Assembly (NCBI GenBank): GCA_951213105.1
Contig: OX578140.1
Span: forward strand, 29,551,780-29,615,779
Direction: 5' to 3'
From: Amaurobius ferox
Taxonomy: Eukaryota; Arthropoda; Arachnida; Araneae; Amaurobiidae
DNA length: 64,000 nt
In this document: piece by piece, positions 50,906 through 62,303 of the stretch
Numbering within the stretch: position 1 is the first letter of the stretch
How the letters are laid out: each line of letters begins with the position of its first letter
Notes under the pieces: model-generated
What the model saw: the letters and a program-made list of their open reading frames with translations, nothing else
Database searches by the model: none
What the model was told of the DNA's origin: nothing
Program-made: the position numbers and the translations under genes

Positions 50906-53694
50906 AATTAATTTACTTGATAATAATTTTGAATTTTACTTTACATATTTACTTTTTGAAATCCATACTTAAAAATATTTTGATTTGAAATTAAGAATTT
51001 TGATTTGAAAACTTAATGATTAACTATAAAAATAAACTTTGGATTTCATTTAATTTGGAGTTGCACATTTAAAATTTTTGTTTGCACTTAATAAATTGAC
51101 TTTGAGAATTGGTGCAAAAGTGAAATAACATTGAGAAAAAGATTTTTTTCTTTGAATGATTGAATTTCGTCCTTGACTTCAAATAACTTGATTACATCTT
51201 TGGCAGGCAACTTAAATTTAATTTTTAGAGAAATATATTGAATTTAAGAATAATTTAGTGAAATTAAATGAAAATTAGTGAATTTTGAGATGACACTTAT
51301 TTATTCACAAATGTTTGAAATTTTGAAAAATTGGTACTTTAATGATTTGTTATTTACAAATATTTTAAGAATTTGGTAATATTTAGATATTGATAATAAT
51401 GAGAAATTAGAAATTGATTTAAGAAAATTTGAAATTTTGATCTGTGGTCTTGATGTTGATTGGGGAGTGGCGAAAAATTTGTTTTGAAATTTTAAGATAT
51501 TTTTACTTGGTGGCAAAGCTAGGTGAACTTCATAAGAATAGATGATAATACATTAAGAATAAATAATTACGAAACATGTGAATTGAAGTTCAGAATTGAT
51601 TTTCGTGCCCGTGCCAGTAGAGCACTGATGAAATGGAGGCACTTGTTGTTTACGAAACAAAATATTTTATTTTCGGTGTGAACCGGTGGTGACAGAAGAA
51701 AATTTTTGGGTGTTTTCTCCGTGACTCGGTTGGTTCTCAAAAGGCGAGACCAAAATAAATTGCATATTGTTGTGTTGTATATAAATTGAAATTATTATAA
51801 AAACTGTAATTCTTTTTTTTTGTGTAGTAAGATTGTGGAATTGGTCATCCTTGCTTTAGGTTTTTTTCGGAACTTTTGCCCTGCAAGTGTTGAGTGTTAC
51901 CCGCATTCTGATCTTGTAGGTGTGGTAGTAGTGTGGTCGTGCGCTCACTGCCTTTCTGCTAAATTTTATCTAAATTGCGGACGACAACTTGAGGCTGGTT
52001 GTCGGTTGCTTCGGGGATGTTCCAAATTCCATTGAGTGGTATTAGGAGAATGATTTTTTTTCTTTGGAATGAGAAGTGTATATAAATGTGTTTTGTGGAG
52101 TAAGGCTTTCTCCCCTCCCCTTACTGCCACATTTGTCTCTTGTTTTATTTATGTTATATGTTCATATATATCCTTTTGCTGTTATTAGGAGAAAGAATCT
52201 CTTGGTAATTATTTACATATTTAATCGCATATATTCCAGTGCATATACATATATTATATTTACATATTTAATCTTTTGATGTTGAGAAAAATTTCTTGAC
52301 ATATTTATTCAGTGTATATTTTCATGTGTTTCTTTTTGCGAGGCACAGGACTTTGGAGAAAATGTTTTTTTGAATATTGAAAAATAAATAATCATGGTAT
52401 ATTGAGTTCGGTTCTGTCACCCGGTCACCTTTGTTGATTACTTGCCACAGTTGTCCACAATTATTTACAGTTGACTACATTTAAGTAAAAGAAAAGAAAT
52501 AATTTAATTTCAAGTTTGGAATTTAAAATTGTGTGGACGTGTTTTTTTCGACCACTGATCCCCCTTTTCTGCCACATGATCTGGTTGAATAATTAAAATA
52601 AAATAATAATGTTGTATTTATGAAATGATTATTTGGAAAAAGTGTCATTAATTGATAAAAGAATGATTTGAATATCAAATGAGATTTATAATTGATAATA
52701 ATAATGATTTTGGAAATATTGTTGAAAATTAAAATGATAATTAATTAATAATTTAAACATTTGAATTGAAAATTGTATAATATTATGAAATGGTATTATG
52801 GTAAGAATACCTGTATCATGAATGTTGCCTGCTCGCTGCCTCTTTGTAAGAGGAAAAGAAAATACTTTTGTGTCAAATGGACACTTTTGATTGTCAATGG
52901 ATGTTTGTTCGCCACTGGACCAGGTTGGTATAAAAATTTTAATTGTCTTGGTATGGTCACTTAATTGAATCTATTCTATATTTATATTGTTATTTATAAA
53001 TTCTGTGTCTATTTAGACAAGCCTTGAGCCACATACTTGCTGCTGTTATGATTGAGAAGAAAATTTTGTGTGGTCATTAAATTTTATTGCAATAGATTGA
53101 AGATGATAAAACTTAATATTATAATTGAAAAATGTTCTGCTGACCACTTGTAAATATAATTGCTGGAAATTTAATTATTTAAAGAATGTGAAAATAATTT
53201 GAAATTTAAAGCAGAAAATTGAAAATAGTTTATAAATTGAAATTAATTGAGAATTTTATTTGAATAAAAAAAAAATTATTTTAACTTTGTGCTGACTTGA
53301 GGGTTAATTTTGTAAATATTTAATTGAAATCTTGAATTTATTTGGAAACTTTGAATTTAATTGAAAATTAGAATTTTATTGAAATTTTAATGTAATCACT
53401 TAATATTTTTGGAAATTCACATAATGTGGAACTTTTGTGAAGGGCTTGTATTCATTAGGATTGGACTCATTTGCAGTCACTTTTAGGTTTCTTTTGGCTC
53501 TGGTTCTTCGACATGCGCCCATGTGGGATGGTGTTCGTGTCAAGAGCCCTTGATGTGGTTTTGGCCGACTGCATCTTTTCAAAATTTTGTTGAAATTTTT
53601 TTCTTGAAGGCTCGCGACTTCAAGGAGCCTGATGTCTATTTGCTCCTGCTGGTGTGGATGAAAAAAATCCTCCCTTGTCGAATTTTTTTTCTCC

Positions 53695-53709
53695 GGAGGG
53701 AGGGGGAGT
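53695..53709 (+). promoter_or_regulatory. Polypurine tract
   Basis: GGAGGGAGGGGGAGT immediately before the right LTR, the expected plus-strand priming site. Confidence 0.75.
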
Positions 53710-55222
53710 TGTCGTGACGGCATTCGTCACTCCTTTGTAAATTGCATAACTTCTGTATTTTTAAACTTTTATTTAATTAATCTGTGTCCTGGAACCCTCT
53801 TGTCAATGTATATATTTTAGCAGATGTTGAAGTATCGAAATCAGTAGTAATTTGTGCCATTTTTATTTCGTTATGTAATTCTCGCACACTCTGGGAATGA
53901 CGCCTGTTAGTCTGGCTTGCTGGCGGAGACAGATGTCTCCTTGTCGTCACGCGGCAGATACGCGTGCCTTTGGAATCGTCCGTTGTGGGGCGGAACTGTG
54001 GATGATTTTGAATTGGAAGTAATTTTCGATTGGAGGAAAGGAGAAGTTGTGAGCCCAAGTGATTTTTCTATTGGACGGGTTCTGGATCCATCTGGAATGT
54101 ATATAAGCTGTGTGAATTGTAACTCGGGGCTCTCTCCCTGGAAACATCTTCGAACTCACGTCGACGCGGGACTTAGCCCTCAGGCGGAGTTACCGTGTTG
54201 TGAGGGTTGGGAGAGATGCCACTCGCCACTGCTGTTACCATCGCCACAGCTGTTACCGTCGCCACTGCCGAGACCTGATGATGCCTTGCCCACGCCGACC
54301 GTCGACCGCCGTGTAGGCGTTAGAGATGATGCCTCGTCTTGCTTGGTCGAGCACCGGGACCAGAGAAAGCAAATATGAAGCTGTTCCTTCGGCTGACCTG
54401 ATCCGGCACCTTGCCGGAAACTGCGGTTCGGCCGTTCCTGCTGGAGCGGGGAAATGTTTGCCCCGAGGGAAACTATCAGTGGATGCCTGTGCTCTATCTG
54501 CCATGAGTCCTTCCAAGAATTTCTTGAGGTAAGACTTAAAGGTCTTTAAGGTTTAAACGAGCTGTTGACTGGACTTGTGCATCGACCACTGCAGAACTTT
54601 TTATCCTTAGGATCTTCTGCCAGCATTATTTATATATATTTTAACTACAGTCTCTTTCTTCATAATGAAGCTTTATCTAAGCCATAATAATTTAAATTGA
54701 TTTAATACTGTATTGAAATACAATTAATACTTAAGCCTTTAACGTTCCCCGGGTGTGTGCATTCTCTCTGACCATACCTTTATTTTGCTAATTTGGAATA
54801 TATGTAATTTATGAGTAATTACTTGATTTATAGAATTAATATTAAGTTCCGGCAAAGAGCCGATGATTTTGGTAAAGAAAGGTCCAGTGGTTAAATTATT
54901 AAATCAGTAATTGTATTTGATCTGCAACTCCATTTCTTGAGTAATTAATAAATATTGGATTTGAATTAGAATTGTGTTTTTATTTGAGTTGTAGTTGAAT
55001 TGCATTTAAGTGTTTTCAGCTTCTGGAGGAATCTTGAAGGTAAAGGTAAATTCTTTGGTATTTGTTGAGTTTTCATTCACAGGTCATCAGTTGGAATCCT
55101 CCAACTGACGAGAGGTGTGTTTCGAACCTGGGTTACAAATTTGGTGAGAGTTAGACTCTCGGTCTGCCGTGTCTGGCCGGTATCCGTTGTGACTTGAGAA
55201 GCCCTCGGAACCCGCTATGACA
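53710..55222 (+). repeat. Right LTR (1,513 bp)
   Basis: Essentially identical to the left LTR. It ends GCTATGACA followed by the CTGC duplication. Confidence 0.92.
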
Positions 55223-55835
55223 CTGCGCACCGAAATGTTCGATTTGCGAGTTTTAGAGTTTTTTAAATATCTTTATTTAGGGGGTGGCTACTCCAAACGA
55301 AAACGTTCGAAAAGTGAAATGATAGAAAAACATGCTTTGCGATATGATAGAGACTTCCAATTTGGTGTATGGAAGAAATTGGAAATAGCGTTTGAAAGGA
55401 AGAACATGTGCCGTTTCAGATTCCCAATATTTGCTACTTTAGGAAGATGTTACACACCAAAATCTTCGATTTGTATAACAACGCCTACTTTAAAATCTGA
55501 TAGAGGCTTGAAATTTGGTATATAGGCTAATCATTTAATAAAAAACCAAAGATGATTAAAGTTTATCATAAATGTTCATTAGAGGGTTCTCTGCATTAAA
55601 ACGTCCGAAATATGAAACGATAAAATTGCATACTTCAGTATGAGATAGAGTAGTAGATAGTTCGAAAGGAAGAAAGTGAGTAATTTCCGTTTCCCAATAT
55701 TGTCTTCTTTAGGAGTTCCGCTAACCAAAATTTTCGATTTTCGGAATAAATGTGAAACGCGAATTACTCAAAAATTAAAGTTATTTGGGGATTGCTTATT
55801 GTGGGACCGTTGATTTTCAACGGGTATTCGGCTAG
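55223..55835 (+). repeat. Field of diverged ~300-bp repeats (right side)
   Basis: Continues the unit interrupted at 45484 (CTGCGCACCGAAATGTTCG) and holds a further GAGGCTTGAAATTTGGTAT copy near 55502. It ends with the hairpin segment CCGTTGATTTTCAACGG at about 55808. Confidence 0.7.
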
Positions 55836-56334
55836 TTAATATGTTATATCCCGGGATGTAAAATATACTCTGGACTGCATTTTCAAAATTATATCTTAGG
55901 AAGCACAAACTATTTCTTGCGCTCATCCGAAGTTCGCGGGCGCGATATCTCAGTTTCATTTTTCAAAAACCGCCAAATATAGCCAAAATGTAGAAAAACG
56001 CAGTTTAAGATGTTTTAATGAATATGTTTGGATAAAGTCATTGATGTAAAAATTTCATCAAGAGGCTCATCAATATCTCCTGCAATTTTTTTTCTTTCCA
56101 AAGCTTTGGGAGAGCAGATATAATTAAAAATGTATAATTTTTCTTTCAAGGAATCTTGCTTTGACATTAATCTTCTTTCATTGAATTACAGGGGAAACGG
56201 ATCACTCTAGGCGGGGAGAGTCCTTCAAGTCACATGACAAACGTTTTCTGTCCTTCGTTAGGGTTGTACAAACTTTCTCTAGTTATTACACAGGGCAATT
56301 TTTATTGCCGAGCTTCGGCAATTCCTCCCGTCAA
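55836..56334. other. Non-coding stretch
   Basis: No gene or repeat identity recognised. Two short GC-richer patches at about 55915-55945 and 56190-56230. Confidence 0.35.
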
Positions 56335-56660
56335 TCATAATTTAGACCCCTTCTCTTTAACAAGCCCTTTCTCTCTAATGCCGCCGATTTCTTTCCAGAA
56401 AGCATTCTTTACTGTGTTTTTCGTATAATTTGAATCTTTTATATCCCAAAGGTTTAGTAAAAGCTCTATTATTATTTTTCTATCTCCATACTTCAGCATT
56501 TCCGTCCAGCATTGGTACTTTAGGCCCCGTCTTTCTAACACGCCCCTCCGATCTAATGCCGCCCACTTCATTCCAAAAAGCATTCTTTAGTGTTGTTTTG
56601 TCGTATAATTTGGATCTTTTATATCCCACGGGTGTCTGTAATTTGGTAAAAGTTCAATTA
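56335..56660 (+). repeat. Tandem duplication, ~185-bp unit
   Basis: Two copies share TCTAATGCCGCC, TTTCTTTCCA(G/A)AAAGCATTC, TTTAGTGT-like and TCGTATAATTT(G/T)GATCTTTT then ATATCCCA, from about 56340 and about 56522. Frames are not conserved between them. Confidence 0.65.
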
Positions 56661-57184
56661 TTTTTTCAATCTCCAGATTCTAACGTATTTGGGTTGCTTC
56701 CATGCGCTCGCATTGCAATCGCCATCGCCATCATGAATACAAATGAGGAGAGGAAAGGCGGAGCGAAGTGACGTCCAAACTTATTGTCTTGTGATTGGTT
56801 CGCTTCTCAGAAATTGAATAATTTTTATTGTCGTGTACGAAAGAATTGCGGCAATTCGGCGGCAAGATTTCTTCCCATTAAAATGTACAGTGTTGCTGAA
56901 AAATTGCTGGAAGGAATTGCTCCGTGTAATAACACCATAATGGTATTATTAGATTACTCCTTGAAGGGTGGAACCCCATCTTTTCAAATAAAGTGCCCTC
57001 TCTCATCGGATTTTTTCATGGAATATTTAAAAAAACCAGTTTCACATAAAAGCTTTTGCAGTTCACAGATAATGGTCCATATGCCGCCCTAAACGTATTG
57101 TTGATGGCTGCACTGGACGTCCGGTGCGCTAAAGTAATTGGTTGTTACCAAAGAGCCTCGAAGGTTGTTACTTGCGTTGCAAGA
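56661..57184. other. Unassigned stretch with an open frame
   Basis: A plus-strand frame of 102 codons at 56784-57092 has fairly balanced composition but no motif that I recognise. Not called as a gene. Confidence 0.3.
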
Positions 57185-57420
57185 TAAAATATCTGATGTG
57201 GGTAGTACATGACTTTCCTTATATAATGCAATGAATTTACTACTTTTACAGTAAAATAAATATGTTATTCTGTTGCTGTTGTTGTTTCTAATGACCTCCT
57301 GTTTCGGTAGCGCCGAATATGTCATTCTTATAGTAGATACTTATATTCTTTCCAAGATATTGAAGTTTCGTCAATTAGTTGTCATTTTCATTGGTTTAGC
57401 GTTATTTTTATCCATTTGTG
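57185..57420 (+). repeat. Y-type repeat, 5' part
   Basis: ATCTGATGTGGG, CATGACTTTCCTTATATAAT, TTACTACTTTTACAGTAAAA and TACTTATATTCTTTCCAAGA match the Y unit at 6668. It runs into a GT-rich tract. Confidence 0.7.
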
Positions 57421-57552
57421 CGCGCGTGCGTGTATATATGTGTGTGCGTATGTGTGCATGTGTGTGCATCTGTGTGTGTGTGTGCGTGCGTGTATATATG
57501 TGTGTGTGCGTGTGTATATACATGTGTGTGTGAGTGTATATGTGTGTGTAGT
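57418..57552. repeat. GT-rich microsatellite
   Basis: Degenerate (GT)n/(GTGTGC)n tract, including two copies of GCGTGCGTGTATATATGTGT. Confidence 0.85.
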
Positions 57553-57896
57553 ACTTTCTTTGGTTGTAAAGAGCTAAAACATTCTAATAACATAACTCTT
57601 TACACATGTAATTAGTATTATGTTTGCAATAATGCTTAACTTTATTGCATGTCTTTCTTTTAAAGACTTTATATTAGAAATGATATGTTCATATAAACAT
57701 TTGTGCAATGACCATACAATCGCCTATAGGATAATGTAAAGGAAAATTTTAGAATCAAAACATTGGTTTTGGAAAGATATGTTTATTCGAAGCAAGCAAA
57801 CAAACGGAAAAACAGACACAAAATTGAACTTTAATCATTACATAAATATACAGGATTTTAATAATGTTACTATAAAGTGAAAAATATGTTTTATCA

Positions 57897-59040
57897 TTTT
57901 TAAACTTTACAACATATTTGAAAAGTGTTTATGACTTTGTTTATTCTGTCTGTCTGTCCGTTCTCACGATAACTGCCGTAGAAATGACTGTACCAAAATT
58001 AAATTTTAGTATGTTGTTCAGACGGTCTGTAGGACATATGGGAATATAAATGAATAATATCACCCAATTAGTTTTGGATTGAACCCGGGTTGAGAAAATG
58101 AAATACATTGGACCCTATGGGACGTAATTTTTCAAACATTTTTTAAACGAATATAAAATCCACAAGTTGATTTTAAATTATAGGAAAAATTCAAATTATC
58201 GCCAAAAAAATATGTGAAAAAATTTCAGCAAAATATATTCGGTAGTTTTTTAAATAAAAATTAAAATAATAATTACACCCATATTATATGAAGAGATCAC
58301 GTGACTTACTTTAAAATAAAATATGGCATCCATCTTGTGTCAAAATCCTGATTTTTAAGTTCTTTTTTATTTATTTTCAGAAATGCATTCGTCCAAAAAC
58401 TGCTTTATTTTTCATTAATTTCTATGCATTTATATTTTGTAACAATGCAATGACAATATATTAGAGTTTGAATGAACACTAAACTTTGATTATTTCTACA
58501 ATGAAGCCTGATTTTCACTTTTGGAGAATGTAACCATATCATGCTGTAAGATATAGTATAAGAATTGCTGAATTTCTTTAACGCAAAATTATTTAGCTCT
58601 GGCGTTTGCAATATAGCTGATATGAATGAAACATTCATTGATTTTACATAGAGAAGCATAAGTTTTTTCGATGAAGTTTTAAGCATAGAGTTAAATTAAT
58701 TTTACCGACATGGTTTTAAGTTTTTATGTAAAATACATTATTGTAGTATTGTGTTGAATGAAGAAAATGAATGGAGTAGAAGTGTATCAGTGACATATTT
58801 ACTACTTTTACATAGAGAGTCAGGCGATTTATATTTCAATGACGATCATTTGAATAAAGTTCATCTCTTTCGATGAAGTATTCAAATATAATAAATTATT
58901 GTAGTATTGTGAGAATTTAAAAAATATTACCGCTGAATGTATCGCATTTTAGAGATGTTTAAATGAAATTGCATTGCATTGCATTGCAGTTGTCAAGTGT
59001 TTCATAATCAATTATTTGTGCGTTATTGATCTTTCTTGTT
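57897..59040 (+). repeat. Dispersed 1.2-kb repeat Z, copy 3
   Basis: Homologous to 11506-12715 over its length: TTTACAACATATTTGAAAAG, CTGTCTGTCTGTCCG, ACGATAACTGCCGTAGAAA, TTTTGGATTGAACCCGGGTT, and the 3' part ending TATTGATCTTTCTTGTTAA. Confidence 0.7.
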
Positions 59041-60487
59041 AAACATAACGGAGTATTAAGTAGTCTTTAATAGGGTACATATCAATGTATCAAAATATTA
59101 AAACCATTAAAGAAGTAAAAATTAATTTGAACTTTTTACAAATTTAAAACTTGGAGATCAATTCAAAGAAAAGCTTTGCCAACATTATTTTCTGGCCACA
59201 TTCTGGCATCTAACTGCATTATCTGCTAGTAATAACTTGTATTTATCCTGTTTTTTGGTTTAGAAATTTATATAATGTGAAAAAGTTTAGAAATTTGCAT
59301 TTGACTGTTTCAGATTAAAGCAACTTATGTGTAACTTGAAAATGTACCCGCCGTTGTCCCGTGATTTTAAATGTAAACAAAAAAAAAATCCAAACTGATA
59401 AATACTATACATTAAATTACACTGAATTATTTAGCGAATTTCTAAGCGCGATTAATTGCCTCGCGCGTGAGAATAGCCTCAGACCTCAGTAGGTAGAACA
59501 GCTCCGGAAAAGGCTGGTTAAATAATTCGTAGTTAATCAACAGATGGGTTCATAAAATTATTTTTTTTTCTGAAGTAGTCTGTGATAGATTTAGGAGTTG
59601 TTAATAAAATATGAATGTTGAAGGGCACGATTTTATCGTAATATAAAATTCGAAGCGCTTTAAAACGCATGAAAAGTGTATATATTTAAAAATTCCCGAA
59701 AATGTGTTTATTAATCATATGGATTCTGTTTAACGTTCATTTGAAAGAGAAGTTTTCGATTTTTTTCATGGTGTCGTTATGGAAACTATGTGGAAAAATT
59801 TCAGGTCTCTAAGAAACACATTTGTGTGAAAAACGCCCCAAATCGCCTTTAAACATAAAGTAATTAAAAAAGTATTTCCAAATTAGAAAAAGTAACGTCG
59901 AGTTTCACCTATTCTGGTTCTGAAGTTCCTGTATAGCATATTTAATGGTTGAATGATGCTCAGATTTCCCGTCCCCATCCACATTCTCCTTAATTATGTG
60001 AGAAAAAGAACATAGATACACGGTGTGTAGCGAAGAGATAATGCTTTTTCTGTGAGAAATATAGCTTAATTTAAGACGAACATTCTTGGTGATTGTGAAG
60101 ACAAGAGCATAAAAGTGAAATATGTCCATATCATGGATTTAACATACAAACAGTTGATTATACTAATAAGAAACACCTGGAAAAATCATTCAAAAATGAT
60201 AAACACCAGGATGAACAATTCTAGTCGCCCAGTACAAAGTCTTTTTCGGAGTACTAAACTCATGACCTTGAAATAATGACTGAGTTATCTGACATGGAAA
60301 AAACTTCCGCAAGATATTTATATTTACTCATGCATATTCAAAAATATGCACGTGGTCAAAACTTTATAGATTAATTGCAGAATATCGATGAAGTAAATTG
60401 ATCTGAGCAGAATGTGTTATTCAGAATGTTTTTCGATGAATTCAATTGTGATCTGTATTTCAAGGTGATGCATATAAATATACCTTA
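59041..60487. other. Non-coding stretch downstream of the last receptor gene
   Basis: AT-rich; no gene, RNA or repeat copy recognised. Open frames are under 75 codons. Confidence 0.4.
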
Positions 60488-61618
60488 TTATTGCATCAGA
60501 AATCCATAAGTTATTAGGACTCCAGCAGTTTTTATCAAAATGATATTATTTATTTCCGAAATATTCTATAGTGTGAAGGACATATCTGTTTTAGTAGCAT
60601 CTAAAAGTGTTAATAAATTCAGCGAATCTTGTGCGCTTAACACTGAGTGATATTCATTGCAGGCGGTTATGCATTCTTGTACCACACCACGGCTCCTCCG
60701 CCAAGTTTCGGTAACCTTCGCTCCGTAAAAGCACAAGATGGCCACCTGAATTACTGAGGATGCTACGATCATTGAGGAAACAATGAGCTTTCCATTTAGT
60801 TGGTGACCTTTATAGTATCTGTTTATAAAGAACAAAATTGAGGTTAATGACTGACTGTAGATTATAAATGCATTCAATGAAGCTGTATCTTCGATTTGAG
60901 CATGGATATTCTTCAGTGTTGAATATAAATCTAGACTTTCTCTTATATTGTTTGATGTCGGATATCTTTTCATTTTCTGCAGGTGACAAAGAAAATATTT
61001 CAACTGTATTTCTTCGAAAGATATGTACAACGAGCAATACAGAATCGTTACAATAGTTGGAAAGGAAATGGTATTGAGCATATTACTTACGTGAAATATC
61101 GGCCCAAGGATTCTTAAAGTTGAAGGTGAAATATTTTGTTTAATAAACATCCATCCATAAAGAAAATGTAAAGAATATTTGTCCACGTCTATATAAATTC
61201 CATAAATGCTTACGACAAAAGGTAAAAATATACATAGTATGCACGTGAAATTAATAAACCTGGTGTAAGAATGGAATGGTGATTGAGGACTAGTTGTTAA
61301 CTCACGTGTTACGACGTCTGTTGTTTCCTTTATTTTCTTTATCTTAATAAATATAAGATATCTCATTGCTAGATAAAAACTGTTTGTAACGAAAGCAGTG
61401 ATTCTAGCCAAAATATTTCTTTCTTTTGTGAACAACAATATGTTTAAACCAAGAGCAAATGCATAGACAGAAAACGCAGTAAAATATGTTGAGCTTAAAT
61501 ATTGCAGCATTTTAATCACCAATATTTTAGTTTTCTTTTTGAGGTTTAATTTCGTGTATGCAAACGTTAGAAATGACAAAGTTGTGACAATGATCTTGAA
61601 ATCTGAAGTGAGAACCAT
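60488..61618 (-). pseudogene. Gustatory-receptor-like gene with one late in-frame stop
   Basis: From ATG 61618 the frame runs 350 codons to a TAG at 60566-60568, then stays open for 25 more codons to TAA at 60488, giving 376 codons as in the intact paralogue. The TAG stands where the paralogues have Trp (SFTLW). The sequence after it is well preserved, including KTAGVLITYGFLMQ, the best match in this window to the gustatory-receptor TYhhhhhQ signature. Conserved blocks TSDFKIIVTTLSFLTFAY and CHLQKMKRYPTSNNIR are present. If truncated at the TAG, the protein would lack the seventh helix. A recent nonsense allele is the simplest reading. Confidence 0.8.
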
Positions 61619-62303
61619 GTTTATTTCAGACGCTACGTTTCTGATTATAGGTCCGTTTCATGAGAGTTATCGTATGAAAATGGCTTAATATTGAAAACGG
61701 GGTCGTTATATGTATGCCGAAGCAGCCGAATGATTGATATACATTTCAAATATTCATGAATTTTTTGACAACGTTATTTTTTTTTTCAGGCTCATTTTTA
61801 TTTGTCATTTATTCTTCGTCAGCTTGCATTTTTAAAACAAAAACATCTATTTTCTATTTTAGAAACATTTGTTTATTGTTTTTATACTGAAACATTATAA
61901 TTACAAATGGTACAAATTTGAATTATTGTTGTATTTCAGAGTTATATTAAGGGGATTGTATTTGAAAAAGCAATTTCAATAATGACAGTATTATATGCCT
62001 TCCGATGTATAAATGTATTATTGTTGCTTTTCAATAAGAAATAAATCCATTGTCATTTATTGAGGTTTCGTTGCAATCGCTATGTAGTAATATGTTAAGA
62101 AATATGTCCAAGTGGAATTGCAAATATATATAAAGAGTTGCAGTTGGTTTCTGAGGGAATATTGCAGTATAAAGCGAATACCCATGAACAACCCATGATT
62201 CATATATATATCGTTTCTATGTTATCATTTCTATTGTTCTTTAAATTTCTGTTAATGTTGAAATATAATTCTGTTATAGGCGCTCCATGGTTATGTTTAG
62301 TTG
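61619..62303. other. Upstream region of the last receptor locus
   Basis: AT-rich non-coding sequence; nothing specific recognised. Confidence 0.35.

Larger units (their letters stand above)
46998..53709 (+). other. LTR-element interior, non-coding
   Basis: Very poor in C on the plus strand and rich in GAAAT/TTGAAAT words. Holds poly-A runs at about 47560, 47939 and 48353. A diverged direct duplication of about 800 bp is visible around 47400-47700 and 48200-48500 (AATTCTTCT...GAGCTC(T/A)GTTGAGC-like, CCCAA(A)T(A)AGAAAAAA). A short duplication around 49495-49580 (GATTACGGAAGTCGACCCG / TAATCGGATTCGCGACCCG) and three structured repeats at 50574-50905 also occur. No protein domain was recognised in any frame. 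Confidence 0.6.
45485..55222 (+). mobile_element. Non-autonomous LTR retrotransposon with long non-coding interior
   Basis: 9,738 bp: LTR (1,513 bp), interior about 6.7 kb, LTR (1,513 bp). LTRs begin TGTCGTGACGG and end GCTATGACA. A primer-site-like TTGGTGCCTTTGACC follows the left LTR, and a polypurine tract GGAGGGAGGGGGAG precedes the right LTR. The interior has no open frame longer than about 123 codons and no gag, protease, RT or integrase motif, so proteins must come from another element. In size and build it resembles plant LARD-type elements. Confidence 0.85.

Noticed and set aside
48000..53700. Remnant gag/pol in the LTR interior
   Set aside because: No protease, RT or integrase motifs and no long open frames on either strand; only profile searches could detect more decayed traces.
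57273..57615. Cys-Val-rich frames
   Set aside because: Translation of a GT-rich microsatellite and Y-repeat sequence.
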